Of a stretch of 64,000 bases of DNA, positions 43,458-54,562 are shown one piece after another. Origin of the DNA: Zygaena filipendulae (Eukaryota > Arthropoda > Insecta > Lepidoptera > Zygaenidae); assembly GCA_907165275.2 (NCBI GenBank), contig OU015660.1, positions 2,606,501 to 2,670,500 on the forward strand, in the 5' to 3' direction. The position numbers and the translations under genes are program-made. Under the pieces are notes generated by a model. The model made no database searches. It worked only from the letters and a program-made list of their open reading frames with translations, and was not told the origin of the DNA. Each line of letters begins with the position of its first letter. Position 1 is the stretch's first letter.

Positions 43458-44041
43458 AAGGGTCTTTCAATAGGGACGGGTCGATGTTGGCAGCCTGTGG
43501 CGGCCATGTTGTTTTAACGTCGTCTTTCTAACCTATATTTTTTCATTCAGTTAGTAATGCCAAATCACCATGGCAAGTTACACGGTTGAGCAACACGTCC
43601 AAATGTTAAAAATGTATTACCAAAATGAGTGTTCGTTAGTGCAAACGTTACGTGCATTGCGCCCATTTTACGGCAGACGGTGAGAGGTGACGTGAATTGG
43701 CCACCGAGATCCTGCGACTTATCACCTTTAGACTTTTTTTTGTGGGGTTTTCTTAAGTCGCAGGTCTATACCAATAAGCCACAATCGACCGATGCCCTTA
43801 AAGTCAACATAGCTCAGGCTATCGCTGAAATTCAACCCGAACTATGCGGCAGAGTTGTTGAACATTGGACAACTCGAATTCGTGCCACCGTGAGAAGCCG
43901 CGGCGGACATTTAAACGATGTGATTTTCCACACATAATGGCATATATAGCTCTTTCAAATAAAAAAAAAAATCGTTAAAATCTCACACACGGCCTTTTTT
44001 ATTTCATGTCAAAATCGACCCGTCCTTATTGAAAGACCCCT
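43458..44041 (+). pseudogene. Internally deleted mariner-like element
   Basis: TA-flanked inverted ends: aagggtctttcaatagggacgggtcgat and, reversed, agggg tctttcaataaggacgggtcgat. The transposase N-terminus reads MASYTVEQHVQMLKMYY (from 43570) to a stop at 43681. The C-terminus resumes from about 43690 with WPPRSCDLSPLDFFLWG and QIP-like helices to NDVIFHT. The catalytic core between them is deleted. PRSCDLSPLDFFLWG is the conserved block around the last acidic residue of mariner-type transposases. Non-functional. Confidence 0.88.
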
Positions 44042-44404
44042 TATTTGGTCGTGTATAGAAATAAGTAGAGCTTATCTAAGCTAAAATGACGCGTCCCTCC
44101 ATCGGGCATACGCACACGCACAACCGTTAAAATATCAATACGACACATATGTAAATTAATTGGATATACATAATGAGAGAAAATATGTTATGAAAATTAG
44201 GTATCTACTAAACCTCTCATCGTATATAAAGATGAGTCAATTTCTATAGAGACTAGTGATGGGAAACGAAATCTCAGTTATTAAAAAATTGACTTTTATT
44301 AAATCTATCGGTACTTAATAAAATCGTAACTGGTCGATGTTTGTACATTGGAGATATGAAAAAAATATGTGGAGGGTCTTCTTGAGAGCTATAGATAAAA
44401 CAGT

Positions 44405-44620
44405 TATTTTTAGAGTTTTTGTCTCCCTGTCTTTCTACCTGTCTGTCTGTCTGTGTTCGCGCATCACGCAAAAACGACTGCACGGAATCTATAGCATTTT
44501 TCACAGATGTAATGCTAGTGGTCTAACTTCTTGAAGTTCTTGAAGTCAAGATATTGACAAATGACTTATTTTCATATTTCCAAATCCCATGCGGGTACGA
44601 AATCGCGAGCAAAAGCTAGT
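44405..44620 (+). repeat. Helitron-like fragment
   Basis: gtctgtctgtctgtgttcgcgcatcacgcaaaaacgactgcacgga through tcccatgcgggtacgaaatcgcgagcaaaagctagt. Confidence 0.55.
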
Positions 44621-44640
44621 TTAACAACAAATCCATACTA

Positions 44641-44834
44641 ATATTATAAAAGTGAGAGTAACTCTCTGTCTGTCGGTCTGTTACGCTTTCACGCCTTATT
44701 GGCTGAACCAATCATCATGAAATTTTGCACGCACGTTGTTAAGGGTACAGAGAAGGACATAGGGTACTTTTTATCCCGGAATTCCCGCGGGAACTCCGAT
44801 ATCACCGCGGGTGAAACCGCGGAAAATAGTTAGT
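44641..44834 (+). repeat. Helitron-like element, well preserved
   Basis: taatattataaaagtgagagtaactctctgtctgtcgg through ttcccgcgggaactccgatatcaccgcgggtgaaaccgcgg and aaaatagttagt. It lies just beyond the stop of the next - strand exon. Confidence 0.65.
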
Positions 44835-44858
44835 AAGTAATAATATGAGTTAAGCTTG

Positions 44859-45076
44859 TCAAACATGGGAAATCAAAAGTTGAGAAAAGTGTTTTTCATT
44901 AAAACATGGTAAGCACATATTTTTGTAACATTTCGAACAAAATGTCATAATCTTTTTTGTTTTTCTGGAAGCCTGTTCGCTTTTCAGTGTGAGTCTTAAT
45001 TTATTGTAACAGCCCACGCAACGTCTCTTTTTGACACCACGCTGCAAAATGTGATTAATGCATCTTCCCGCACGTT
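44859..45076 (-). CDS. mod(mdg4): piggyBac-type zinc-ribbon terminal exon (phase-matched)
   Basis: The - strand acceptor ttctttcatttcag, then AA and 71 codons to TGA at 44859: the shared phase. Cys-rich: H8, then KKRRC19-VG-C22, C46-SK-C49, C54-LP-C57, H62. This spacing (RRC-x2-C, C-x2-C, LC-x2-C-F-x3-H) matches the cysteine-rich zinc ribbon that ends piggyBac transposases, which binds the transposon ends. No catalytic DDE region, terminal repeats or other piggyBac sequence is seen nearby. Position in the array, acceptor and phase suggest an exapted terminal exon. Alternative: a bare transposon scrap with a chance acceptor; the intact ligands speak against that. Confidence 0.72.
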
Positions 45077-45907
45077 CTGAAATGAAAGAAAGAAAGAAAA
45101 GGCATTTATTTGGACACAGAGATACAACACAATTACAATTATTTTATACGAACATGATTTAACAAAAGAAAAAGTATATTTATTGATTTATTTATTTACT
45201 AATTTATAAACATTGTAACAACTTGACAGTGCTACATAAACCTTTTTAAGTTTTTCCGTGCACCGACGTATCCGTCGTTATTATATAGTTATATATATGA
45301 CAATATTATGAGAACAAATGGTGTTTGCGTGGTGCGTCCCCATGACCAAAACGGTCACTGCCTCAGCATGTTGCTACGAGTGCGGGCACTCCTAGCGCTG
45401 ATTTGATATGAACATTGAAATTAATATTATATTAGATTTAAAATACGGGGTGATAATCAAATACATATATAACTTTACAAATACCTTTATTTTACCCACG
45501 TATCCAGTCTATCATTGAATGAATGCGTGGTTATGATAAAGTTACGTATTTATTTTAATTATCATGCCGTATAAAACAATCAACAGCTCACGATTCTAGA
45601 ATTAATATAGAAAATACCTGAACTTATTTGAAACAGTTTTTATTACGTTTTATTATATTTCGCCGATTTGTATTTTTTTGGTTTTTTATGGTTCTTGTAA
45701 TCCTTAGATAAATTTTTTTACAGAGTTCTTGCCTAACTAACCTCGTAATAGAGCATTATAGCATTCACTTTCTGAAACAGGAAGTCTATTGCTTGATATG
45801 TTTGACAATGTCTTTATTGTCTCTATATTTTTGGGAATTTTTTTGCCATTGTTCCCTTTTCTGTCTCTTCTCCCTTTCTGACATGTCTTTTATAGACTTG
45901 ATTTTCT
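45077..45907. other. AT-rich spacer, no gene seen
   Basis: Includes a short gaaa microsatellite (45085-45105). No FLYWCH-like frame on either strand. Confidence 0.4.
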
Positions 45908-45958
45908 TTTTAACCGACTTCCAAAAAGGAGGAGGTTCTATGTTCGATTGTATGTATG

Positions 45959-45989
<31 letters not shown>

Positions 45990-46815
45990 ATGTTCACCGA
46001 TTACTCGAAGACGGGTGGACCGATTTGGAAAATTCTTTTTTTGTTTGAAAGGGTTTACTCCCAATTAGGTCCCATTGCCACCAAGTTGGGATCTGATGAT
46101 GGGATCTTGGAGAAATCGAGGGAACTCTTCAAAAATTATAGGCACACCTATAGCGATTTGGGTATTTTTTATAGTAAATCGTTCATTTGCTTTTGGAAAC
46201 TAAAATTTGAAGAAGTGGAGCTGATGATGAAGACCACAGATGGTCATCGGAACTACTCAACAATAATACGTATTTCACGGGTTCCGATTGTAGCGATTTC
46301 AAAAATTGTTTTTTTGTTTGAAAGGGGATACTCCCAAATTGATTCCATTGTCACCAAGTCGAGATCTGATGATGGGATCTTGGAGTAATCGAGGGAACTC
46401 TTCAAAAATTATAGGTACACCTATAGCGATTTTTGTATTTTTTATAGTAAATCGTTTATTTGCGTTTGAAAAGCAAAATTTGAAGAAGTGGAACTGATGA
46501 TAAAGACCACCGATGGTCATCGGAACTACTCAATAATAGGTATTTCACGGGTTCTGAATCGTTAACTTTAATATGGTTTCTAAACAATTTATGCCAGTCA
46601 CAATGTATATGGTGAAGTGGAACTGATGGTGATGTACTAGGAGAACTCCTCAACAATTAACGTCCCTGCGTCGGGAAAAGCAATATTTTGTAAAAGGTGA
46701 TGAGCAGTTGACATTAGGCTATTGTAACTTAGAGAAATTACGAAATAAGTCACTTAAAAGCGAAAAATAAACAAAATTTTAACAAAAAAATTAAAACCGA
46801 CTTCCAAAAACACAA
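45908..46815. repeat. Element of the accgacttccaaaaaggagg family with a duplicated core
   Basis: Starts ttttaaccgacttccaaaaaggaggaggttct, followed by a long T run (45960-45984). The core of about 270 bp is present twice in tandem (46025-46295 and 46296-46560; both contain gatctgatgatgggatcttggag and ggaactcttcaaaaattatagg). Open frames across it (45948-46388, 46299-46520) are repeat, although the first copy is nearly stop-free. Confidence 0.7.
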
Positions 46816-47198
46816 AACTAAAAAATCTAAAAATAAAAAGCCAAAAAAAAACAAAATACCGATTTAATCCAAAAGACAAAAACACGTAATATTACTATTG
46901 GTTTGTGCTACCACTGATCGGTATGAAGTCGGTGACAAGCCAAATATGGAGGGGGTAGATGGGCTAAGTCGACTCCCGCCACCAGCTCTTCGTCAGCAGA
47001 ACAACCCAAGTGGGCAGACACCAGCTTGTCACCGAATTCAAACCGATCAGTGGTAGCACGAACCAATAGTAATATTACGTGTTTTTGTCTTTTGGATTAA
47101 ATCGGTATTTTGTTTTTTTTTTGGCTTTTTATTTTTAGATTTTTTAGTTTTGTGTTTTTGGAAGTCGGTTTTAATTTTTTTGTTAAAATTTTGTTTAT
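46767..47198. repeat. Long inverted repeat, arms of about 180 bp
   Basis: The left arm (46767-46947: ataaacaaaattttaac...accgacttcc...gtaatattactattggtttgtgctaccactgatcgg) is matched almost perfectly in reverse by the right arm (47020-47198). The 72-bp centre is GC-richer. The right arm supplies the last coding part and stop of the basic exon on the - strand. Confidence 0.85.
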
Positions 47199-47399
47199 CA
47201 GCCTTTCTTTTTTCATAATATTTTCTGTCTTTTGCTTTCTTCAGTTCTTTTTGCTCGGGAGTCATTTTATCCAAAAACTTTCGTTTCCTTGCATTAGCTT
47301 TTTCACGTTCTTTTAAATATTTAGCAGTATTTCGGCTTATCTCTTGTTTTAATAACTCTTTGCTTTCATTCGCAGTTTCTACTGTACTTTTGATGTGAT
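47047..47399 (-). CDS. mod(mdg4): Basic-domain terminal exon C with a transposon-derived tail
   Basis: The - strand acceptor ccttttgattttgattacag, then AT and 116 codons to TGA at 47047: shared phase. Residues 12-65 are basic and helical, with KYLKEREKANARKRKFLDKMTPEQKE and KDRKYYEKRK, aligning with the KD-M-T-x-R-E...KW core of the exons at 18312 and 22621, without the Trp. From about residue 67 on, the coding lies inside the inverted-repeat arm (47047-47198) and is a Lys-rich run ending IGSCYH. A mobile element has therefore apparently replaced the original 3' end and provided a new stop. Confidence 0.7.
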
Positions 47400-48417
47400 C
47401 TGTAATCAAAATCAAAAGGTTTTAAATACCCTATACCATACACTTACCTTGAAAAAAAAAATTGGTGATATAATATTTTTGGACGATTTTTTAGAAAAAA
47501 GAAATTAATATTTTGTATACAAAACGAGCACAGAGATAAGAATTTTCATCCTTAAAATGGTTTAGCTTAGAAAAAAGCAATCATTTTGGGAACGTAGCCA
47601 TAATTCCGGGAACACTCATCATTCTTCGAGATTGTTTCCGAAATGACGTTATGACACTTACAAAAGGTTTAACAGTAATTAAGTCTTGGATCCAGGTTTT
47701 TGAGGTTATTTACTTATGAATCGCGTTGTATAGTCAAGTTTACTTAGTTTTGAACCCAGGTCACCAACTCATTCCTATCCTACCTTTGTTGTGTTGCAAT
47801 GGTTTGCGCATTAGATTTAGAGTACATTAAGGTCTAGGTAGGCATAGGTTAAGAACCTTTATCTAAACAAATAAACGTATTTTCATTTTTTCATAATTTT
47901 TTTATAACAGAAAATCATTTTTTTGTCTCAACAAAACAGCGTTCCAGTAATGACAAGGAAATAAAGTAGGTACACGGTCTAAAAACTGACTTGATAGTTA
48001 GGTTCTCACAGGAATAATAAATAATTGTATGAGGGTAAGACAAACACATCAGTCACCTTATTAAAAAAATAAATATTACAAATATGTTAATAACCTAGCG
48101 GCTAGGTGGTGTTAATGAGCAGTCACAAAGTCACAAACATTAAACCCGGAAAAAAATACGTGTATTTTTATCAAAAGGTGACATTTTTTCGATACAGTTG
48201 ATCTATAGTTAGAACCCAGTTATAATGACTGATCGAACAATTGACATTGACAACTAATTAGTAAATGCTGTTTTCTTATGCTGAAAGTTGTAGCATTAGC
48301 ATGCGTAGAGTTGAACTCTGAAATTAATGCGGGTGAAATCGCGGGGCACAACTAGAACCTACTATTTTCCGCACATTACATTCTCCCACAGACCTGGAGC
48401 AGGGTACGGACACTCGA
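47400..48417. other. AT-rich spacer, no gene seen
   Basis: One Helitron-like 3' scrap (about 48305-48353, gcgggtgaaatcgcggggcacaactaga). Otherwise nothing recognised. Confidence 0.45.
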
Positions 48418-48629
48418 TTAGTAAAACTCATTGTCAGTACATGTGTGATCATTTTTCTCAGATACAATGATGTCGTTTTCGGTATGCAATCTAGCTTTAC
48501 AACGTTTGGACGAGTGCTTCGTACACTTCCACCTCACTGTACCGCTTAAAGATGTACTGTCTACACAGTACTTGAAGCCACTGTGAACTAAAACCTTGTG
48601 CCCTTTTGATGTAGCGAAGAATGTTGCTT
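48418..48629 (-). CDS. mod(mdg4): FLYWCH terminal exon 17, C2HC variant (- strand)
   Basis: Read on the - strand: acceptor cttttttttttattatag, then AA and 69 codons to TAA at 48418. Strand KVLVHSGFKYCVD (11-23), W33-x-C35, C43, then H61-T-C63, TDNEFY and stop. Same subfamily as 43188 and the broken copy at 50527. The His-to-Cys change at the last ligand is shared with 43188. No Met occurs anywhere in the exon, so Met-based ORF searches cannot find it. Confidence 0.85.
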
Positions 48630-49290
48630 CTATAATAAAAAAAAAGAATAATTCAGAGAAATTTATTGGTTAATTTACCTTTATTTTTTTGTCTTAGTAA
48701 GCATAGATATTATATTACTAACCAGAAGTGTTTTTTTATTTGTTGTTTTTAGTGTTTTAAGGCGCGTTATTCGTTCTGTGATTAATTGCGCTATAAAAAA
48801 TAAGTATATTGGTAATAATTGATCTATGCACTCCCCCAGACCCTCTATTACATATTTTATTATACTTTTAATTTATTTACGTCAAGAAAATACAATACTT
48901 TTATAGATCTATGTTCCGGTTAGACTTTATTGACGTCGCATGTGACGTGTTTTATATTTTTGTGTGGTAGTAACAATTAAAAAAAAAACAGTTTCATGTC
49001 GTAGGTGTAAGTGAGAACTGGAGTTTACTTAATCGAAGTTTGAGACGGTTGATTTCGATGCGACTTTTAAATGACGTCTGCATGGAATTGTGAGTCTGGG
49101 TAAAACGTAAAGAAACTCTATTGTATGGTAAGGCAATGTAAGGTTTTCCTACAGTAAAAAATTATAAAAAAAATAATTGATAAATAAAATTTATTTCAAT
49201 CTTATTATTTTAATACCATCTTCTGTATACCTTTATTAACATCGCTCTTCCTACGATTACTTAACGAGATCCTTCTTTTTTATCTACTAA
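48630..49290. other. AT-rich spacer, no gene seen
   Basis: No acceptor-linked frame and no clear repeat recognised. Confidence 0.4.
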
Positions 49291-49291
49291 C

Positions 49292-49529
49292 GGCCGCACT
49301 CAGAGTCGACTTTAATGATTACTTAGTTAAGTATAGATTTTTAAAACAAAACTGCCGCAATCAGAGACGTTCAGTAAATTAATGTTAATTGGCATTTTAT
49401 AAGATGTAACTTAATTAGTTAAATGCCAATTAACATTAATTTATTAAACTTGTCTGATTGCGGCAGTTTTGTTTTAAAAATCTATATTTAACTAAGTAAT
49501 CATTAAAGTCGACTCTGAGTGAGGCGGTT
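49292..49529. repeat. Palindromic MITE (ccgccgcactcagagtcgac family), copy 3
   Basis: ggccgcactcagagtcgac...gactctgagtgaggcgg with the typical centre gcattttataagatgtaacttaattag. Confidence 0.78.
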
Positions 49530-49717
49530 AGACTTGTATCTATCAGTTTTTCTAGATTGCGAGAAAATTAACTTCCACGGCACGACACTATCACAGTTTT
49601 TCATTTGCATTTCGCGCCCTTTTCATTTATCATTATGGTCCAGTGCGTTAACGGGCTTGTAATATTTTATTACGTTCATGTCTCGTTTACGACCAACTGC
49701 AAGTTTCAGATCTTTTT

Positions 49718-50355
49718 AGGGTTCCGTAGCCAAATGGCAAAAAAACGGAACCCTTATGGATTCGTCATGTCTGTCTGTCCGTCCGTATGTCACAGCCACT
49801 TTTTTCCGAAACTATAAAATCTATACTATTGAAACTTGGTAAGTAGATGTATTCTGTAAACCGCATTACGATTTTCACACAAAAATAGAAAAAAACAAGA
49901 AATTTTGGGGGTGGGTTCCCCATACTTAGAACTGAAAGTCAAAAAATTTTTTTTCATCAAATTCATACGTGTTTGATAAGGTCTTCAAAAATTATATTGA
50001 GGTTTTTGATATCATTTTTTTCTAAACTGAATAATTTGCGCGAGAGACACTTCCAAAGTGGTAAAATGTGTGTCTCCCACACATTGTCCCTGTAACTTCT
50101 GAAATAAGAGAATGATAAAAGTAAAAAAAAATAAGATGTACACTACCGTGCAAACTTTGACCGAAAATTGATTTGAACGAGATCTAGTAAGTAGTTTATT
50201 TTTAATACGTCATAAATCGTACACCGCAAAAACAATACACTATTATTAAAATATCGATCAAAGTTACAACGAACTACAAGAACTTTTATACTATGTTACT
50301 TGCTGCTACGGAACCCTTCATGGGCGAGTGCGACTCGCACTTGGCCGCTTTTTAT
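49718..50355 (+). repeat. gggttccgtag / cggaaccc lepidopteran repeat
   Basis: Begins tagggttccgtagccaaatggc...cggaacccttatgg...cttttttccgaaactat and ends ctacggaacccttcatgggcgagtgcgactcgcacttggccgctttt. I recognise this as a repeat common across Lepidoptera; its class is not certain to me. No gene. Confidence 0.75.
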
Positions 50356-50526
50356 AATAAATAACTTTGACGTATCAATTTCAATGTTGTACGGCGATTT
50401 GCTCCCTGGATCGAAGATGTGGTAATTTGGTATTCACGTTTACGAGCTCGGGGAAACAAGATGACTGCTATCCGGTGGATGACGCAGCTCGCCGCGCTGC
50501 ATCCACCAGGAAAACACTTTTATTAC

Positions 50527-50727
50527 CTACGCTTTGTCATTGTTACTACGCTTTGTGAAATACTTGATAACATCGTTTTCAGTATGTAGAGCCGCTTTAC
50601 AACGTCTCGATGCGGGTTTCGAACATTTCCATCTGACTTTGGGACCTCTTAATTTGTCCACACAGTGTTTGAAGCCATTGAGAAGTAAAAAGTTTTGACC
50701 TTTTATGAAGTATATAGATAATCGCCT
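50527..50727 (-). pseudogene. Frameshifted FLYWCH exon of the C2HC subfamily
   Basis: The - strand acceptor gtcgttattatag is intact and is followed by AG GCG, like the siblings. One extra base about 20 to 30 bases in (within ctatatacttcataaaagg) shifts the frame. In the shifted frame the finger is clear: GQNFLLLNGFKHCVD, VRWKCSKPASRRCKAALHTENDVIK. It then ends in TKRSNNDKA with no final His and Cys. The frame from the acceptor does not give a finger. Broken both by frameshift and by loss of the last ligands. Confidence 0.8.
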
Positions 50728-51837
50728 CTATAATAACGACATATTCCATAAGATCACATAAAATGACTTTCTTATGTCTAAATATTTTGTACACAATCTA
50801 TTTGACATACGCTAAGTATAAATCATCACAAAATGTATTTTTGCGTAGAGAAAATAATGAAATACAAATTATTCTTTCATGAAATAAAATTAATTTTATT
50901 TTAATGTACGGTTACTCTATCAAAAGATAATAAAAATAGGTCCGATGAGGCACACGGCTAAATAATAGCAATATATTTAATTCATTGCCTATTTACATTC
51001 AAGATTAAACATCAACAGTAAGATTAAAGTTGAATAACGAACATTCACTTAGCACATTGAAAAACGGACACAATATAAAAATGTTGAAATTATTAGTGTA
51101 AAAAAGTTTAGTGTCTGATTTTCGAGGTGCGACTCGTCTAGATTACACTAGAATAGTAAGATATCCTGATGTGATCCTATAGTGGTTAGATAAGGACCAT
51201 ACACAGACTTACCTAGATTCTTATAAGTCAGGGTAATGCCACCATCTAGTTGCCAATCATATCTTCTAAGATAGTTTATTTAAAAAGAAATCGACAAGAA
51301 TACGTAAAATTAGGGAAATAGGTAGGTACTATTTTTCACACAGCCTGCCATTATGGACTTTTAAAATCCACGATTTATATTTTCTATAAAATATTTTTTA
51401 AGCTGTCATAAACATTAATAATATGTAATTACTGTACTTGGCATAACTTTTAATTTAGAATAAAACTCTATCGCATTAAGAGGCTGTAGTTAAAAAGTTG
51501 CTAATGATTTTAATCTTTATTTCATTCACTTCCTTTCATTATCAGTACCTACTCAGTTGACAAGATAGCGGACTAGACATTTGATGAAAATACAAACTTC
51601 CCGAAATTCTTCTGTAGGTACCTATTTCATTCATGCCCACGAATTCGTCAAACCAATGTTTCCATCATTTCACTGCGACCCACGTATTTAGTTTCTGTAT
51701 CGGATTTAAGGTCCTTACAGACGTCCAACCGCCGCCCGATATATAAAAAAGTATCTTCAAATATATTTCATCTCAAAAAGGAATCGATAGGAGAATACGC
51801 ACTAAAATATACAAATATACCTATTAATTTTGAAAAA
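50728..51837. other. Spacer, no gene seen
   Basis: AT-rich, no recognised exon or repeat. Start of the 6.7-kb stretch without array exons (50728-57442). Confidence 0.4.
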
Positions 51838-51841
51838 TAAT

Positions 51842-51876
<35 letters not shown>

Positions 51877-53566
51877 GTACACAAAACAGTTTACAACCGA
51901 AAATAAAATAATAAATACATTCACAAAATTAAAAGAGCTGGATTGCATACCAAGATATGTGTACATATAAGAGTAAGGGCATATTTTAAAGTACTATAAA
52001 CAATAAACGACAAAAATATATAAAAATTAAAAGTATACTATATAAAATATATAATAGTATTCAATAAATATATAAAAATAAAACAAATAAAAATAAACAA
52101 ACGGATTACTACTCCAAGGAAACAAGGATTACTTGACAGTCTTAAGAAGAGATGACACAAACTTTTGCCTCTTGGCATCGAAGATGTCAAGGTCCTTGTT
52201 CACCTTAAGCAATTCGTTGTATGTTCGACACATTCTGACTAATGGGTTATAAAAAGAGGTATTATTTTTATATGTACGTAGTGCAAAAGTTGGCGAAGAC
52301 CGGGTCATGTGGCATGTATTAATGTTTATTAATGATAGGAGATATGGAGAATCAATAATCGAGTGCAGTAGTTTATACAAGCAGGAGAGATCAGCCACTT
52401 TACGTCGGGTTTCGAGAGAAGTAATATTAAACTTAGATAGTTTTATGTCGTAAGACAGGCGTTCTCTACCCAGACTATATCTAAAGCAAAGTATCTTTAA
52501 GCATTTTTTCTGGACATTTTCAATGCTAGCCGTATGCACAGAATAGTATGGGGACCAAATCGGAGAACCATATTCCAATATACTGCGTACTAGACTCTTA
52601 TACAGGTATAAAAGGCTATTATGTTTCTTGAGACTTTTTGTGACTCGAGATATAAAACCTAATATTTTGTTAGCTCTTTCGATTATGTAGTCGTAATGAT
52701 GTTTAAATGTCAGCCGTTCGTCAAAAATTACTCCCAGATCCTTTACCGTTTGTTTACGCATCAAAGTTCGACCGTTCATCCCATAATTATGTCGTACAAC
52801 ATTATGTTTCGAAGAAAATGTTACGACGAAACATTTTTCAACACTTAAGTACATTCCATTACTTGTGCACCAGTTTTCGATCTCGTCAATATCTTTTTGA
52901 AGCTTAATACAATCGTCAATACTGTTAACTGAAGAAAATATCTTTAAATCATCAGCATAAAAAAGAAATGGACTCGATAAACGGCCGGCAAGATCATTGA
53001 TAAAAATGTTGAAGAATAGAGGCCCCAAATGGGATCCTTGAGGTACACCAGAAGTTATTGTTAAAGCAGCAGATTTTAAGCCCCCAATAGAAACAAGTTG
53101 ACTCCTATTGCTTAGATATGAACAAACCCAGCGGAAAAGACTACCTTTAATGCCGTAACAAGCCAGTTTATGACACAGTAACGAATGGTTAACCTTATCG
53201 AACGCTTTTCGGAAGTCTGTGTAAATTGTGTCGACTTGGCCTCGCGATGCAAAAGCACAGCACAAGTAGTTTTTATATGCAAGAAGGTTACTTATGGTAG
53301 AACGTTTTCGAACGAAGCCATGCTGATGTTCCGATATACAAGGTTTAATAAAATTGTAAATATGTTCATATATCAGAGACTCAAACAACTTAGCCATGGA
53401 AGACAAAATACTTATAGGACGATAATTTTCACACATAGACTTACGGCCCGACTTAAGAATAGGAACAATATGCGCAGTTTTCCATGCATCGGGAAAAGAA
53501 CCAAATGTTAGAGACTTATTAAAAATCATGCAAAGAGGTGTAGATAGTTGCTTAGCACAGCGTAAT
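51838..53566 (-). mobile_element. 5'-truncated non-LTR retrotransposon
   Basis: Reads on the - strand from about 53566 to an aaat-repeat 3' tail (on + the ttta run 51838-51878). Carries the reverse transcriptase frame at 52129-53529 and a 250-bp 3' UTR. The start is lost near 53566-53590, where the frame leaves recognisable RT sequence (KQLSTPLCMIFNKS). Confidence 0.88.
52129..53529 (-). CDS. LINE reverse transcriptase (jockey or CR1-like), N-terminus lost
   Basis: Uninterrupted frame of 466 codons. Non-LTR RT blocks in order: ENYRPIS (34-40), HQHGFVRKRST (68-78), TDFRKAFDKVNH (104-115, first catalytic Asp), SGVPQGSHLGP (160-170), FYADD (190-194, the catalytic pair), then the thumb with EKCFVVTFSSK, KDLGVIFDERL, KSLVRSILEYGSPIW and VQKKCLKILC. 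The endonuclease and the start of RT are missing, so it cannot move by itself, but the lack of stops suggests recent insertion. It is unrelated to the FLYWCH array. The clade is a guess from motif style. Confidence 0.93.
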   Translation of the reverse strand: MIFNKSLTFGSFPDAWKTAHIVPILKSGRKSMCENYRPISILSSMAKLFESLIYEHIYNFIKPCISEHQHGFVRKRSTISNLLAYKNYLCCAFASRGQVDTIYTDFRKAFDKVNHSLLCHKLACYGIKGSLFRWVCSYLSNRSQLVSIGGLKSAALTITSGVPQGSHLGPLFFNIFINDLAGRLSSPFLFYADDLKIFSSVNSIDDCIKLQKDIDEIENWCTSNGMYLSVEKCFVVTFSSKHNVVRHNYGMNGRTLMRKQTVKDLGVIFDERLTFKHHYDYIIERANKILGFISRVTKSLKKHNSLLYLYKSLVRSILEYGSPIWSPYYSVHTASIENVQKKCLKILCFRYSLGRERLSYDIKLSKFNITSLETRRKVADLSCLYKLLHSIIDSPYLLSLININTCHMTRSSPTFALRTYKNNTSFYNPLVRMCRTYNELLKVNKDLDIFDAKRQKFVSSLLKTVK

Positions 53567-53865
53567 AATAATAAAAGCTTTGAAACTTGAAATAAAAAAG
53601 TGCCAAAAACAGATGGCTAATAACAGCAATATTTTATTATGTTATGTTGAAATGCTGCAGAGTTATCATCAAAAAATAATACATTTAATCCATTTTGCAC
53701 ATGCACCTATCGAATTCTTTTAAATAAATCATTATCTTAAATAATATGAATAATTTTATGCCTCAATCCACTTAAGTAGGTTATAAGTAGGCTCTATATG
53801 GTATAGTATCTTCTAACTTACTGACACGAAAACGATGGCGTTGTGTCAGCTGACGTCCGCTTTTA

Positions 53866-54223
53866 TACAACGTGTTAATGAATTAACTGAAAACCTGATA
53901 CACCCCATTTTAAAAAATAAACAATAATATGATTAAAATATATTTTATGTCGAAACAATGTATACTTTAAAAGTTATTCAACATTAGTTTGGAGGTGACC
54001 TATCTACGAAATTCCAAGCGCTACGCCCGCGCTTACCGGTTCGATTTTTTTTGCTGCGGGCGGCGTACGCGCCAAATATTGTATTATAAATAATTTAGAC
54101 ATGGGCTAGTAAAAATGAAAAAATATAACCTATATTAAAACATAGTGCGATCGATTCGCTAGTCGATTCTGAGCAAACTACTTTCTAGTTTTCAGTTAAT
54201 TCATTAACACGTTGTATAAATAA
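53866..54223. repeat. MITE with ttatacaacgtgttaat inverted ends, complete
   Basis: tttatacaacgtgttaatgaattaactgaaaacc at the left; ttttcagttaattcattaacacgttgtataaa at the right. Interior as in 29940-30270. Confidence 0.85.
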
Positions 54224-54394
54224 CATCATATTATTAAAATAGCTGAGTTGATTACAACATACGTATATAAGTCACACTTCATGTTGGTGCAACAATACAA
54301 GGATGTAATACTTTTCCATAATACGATTTCGCGTCATTAGTTTATATCTCTGTAATCTGCATCAATCATGTTGCTATTCTTGCTATAATTTTTC

Positions 54395-54560
54395 GCTTGC
54401 AATCGAAACACGGTAGTTTTGCCTACCTAAAGCATATTTTGACACTACAATCTCTAGAATACAACCAAAATCAACATAATACATATATCAAAAATTGCAG
54501 CTGTCTAAACATAATTATTAATTTATCGCAAAACCGCTATATTTCCGATTGAAACCTAAA
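54395..54560. repeat. MITE fragment, gctattatgtaact family
   Basis: ataatttttcgcttgcaatcgaaacacggtagttttgcc...tttgacac and atcgcaaaaccgctatatttccgattgaaac resemble 2020-2200. Confidence 0.5.
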
Positions 54561-54562
54561 TT

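Noticed and set aside
43629..43937. Functional transposase gene
   Set aside because: It lacks the catalytic core, and the N-terminal part is out of frame; a deleted mariner-like copy.
45948..46388. 146-codon open frame
   Set aside because: It lies in a tandemly duplicated repeat of a known element family and starts in a poly-T run.
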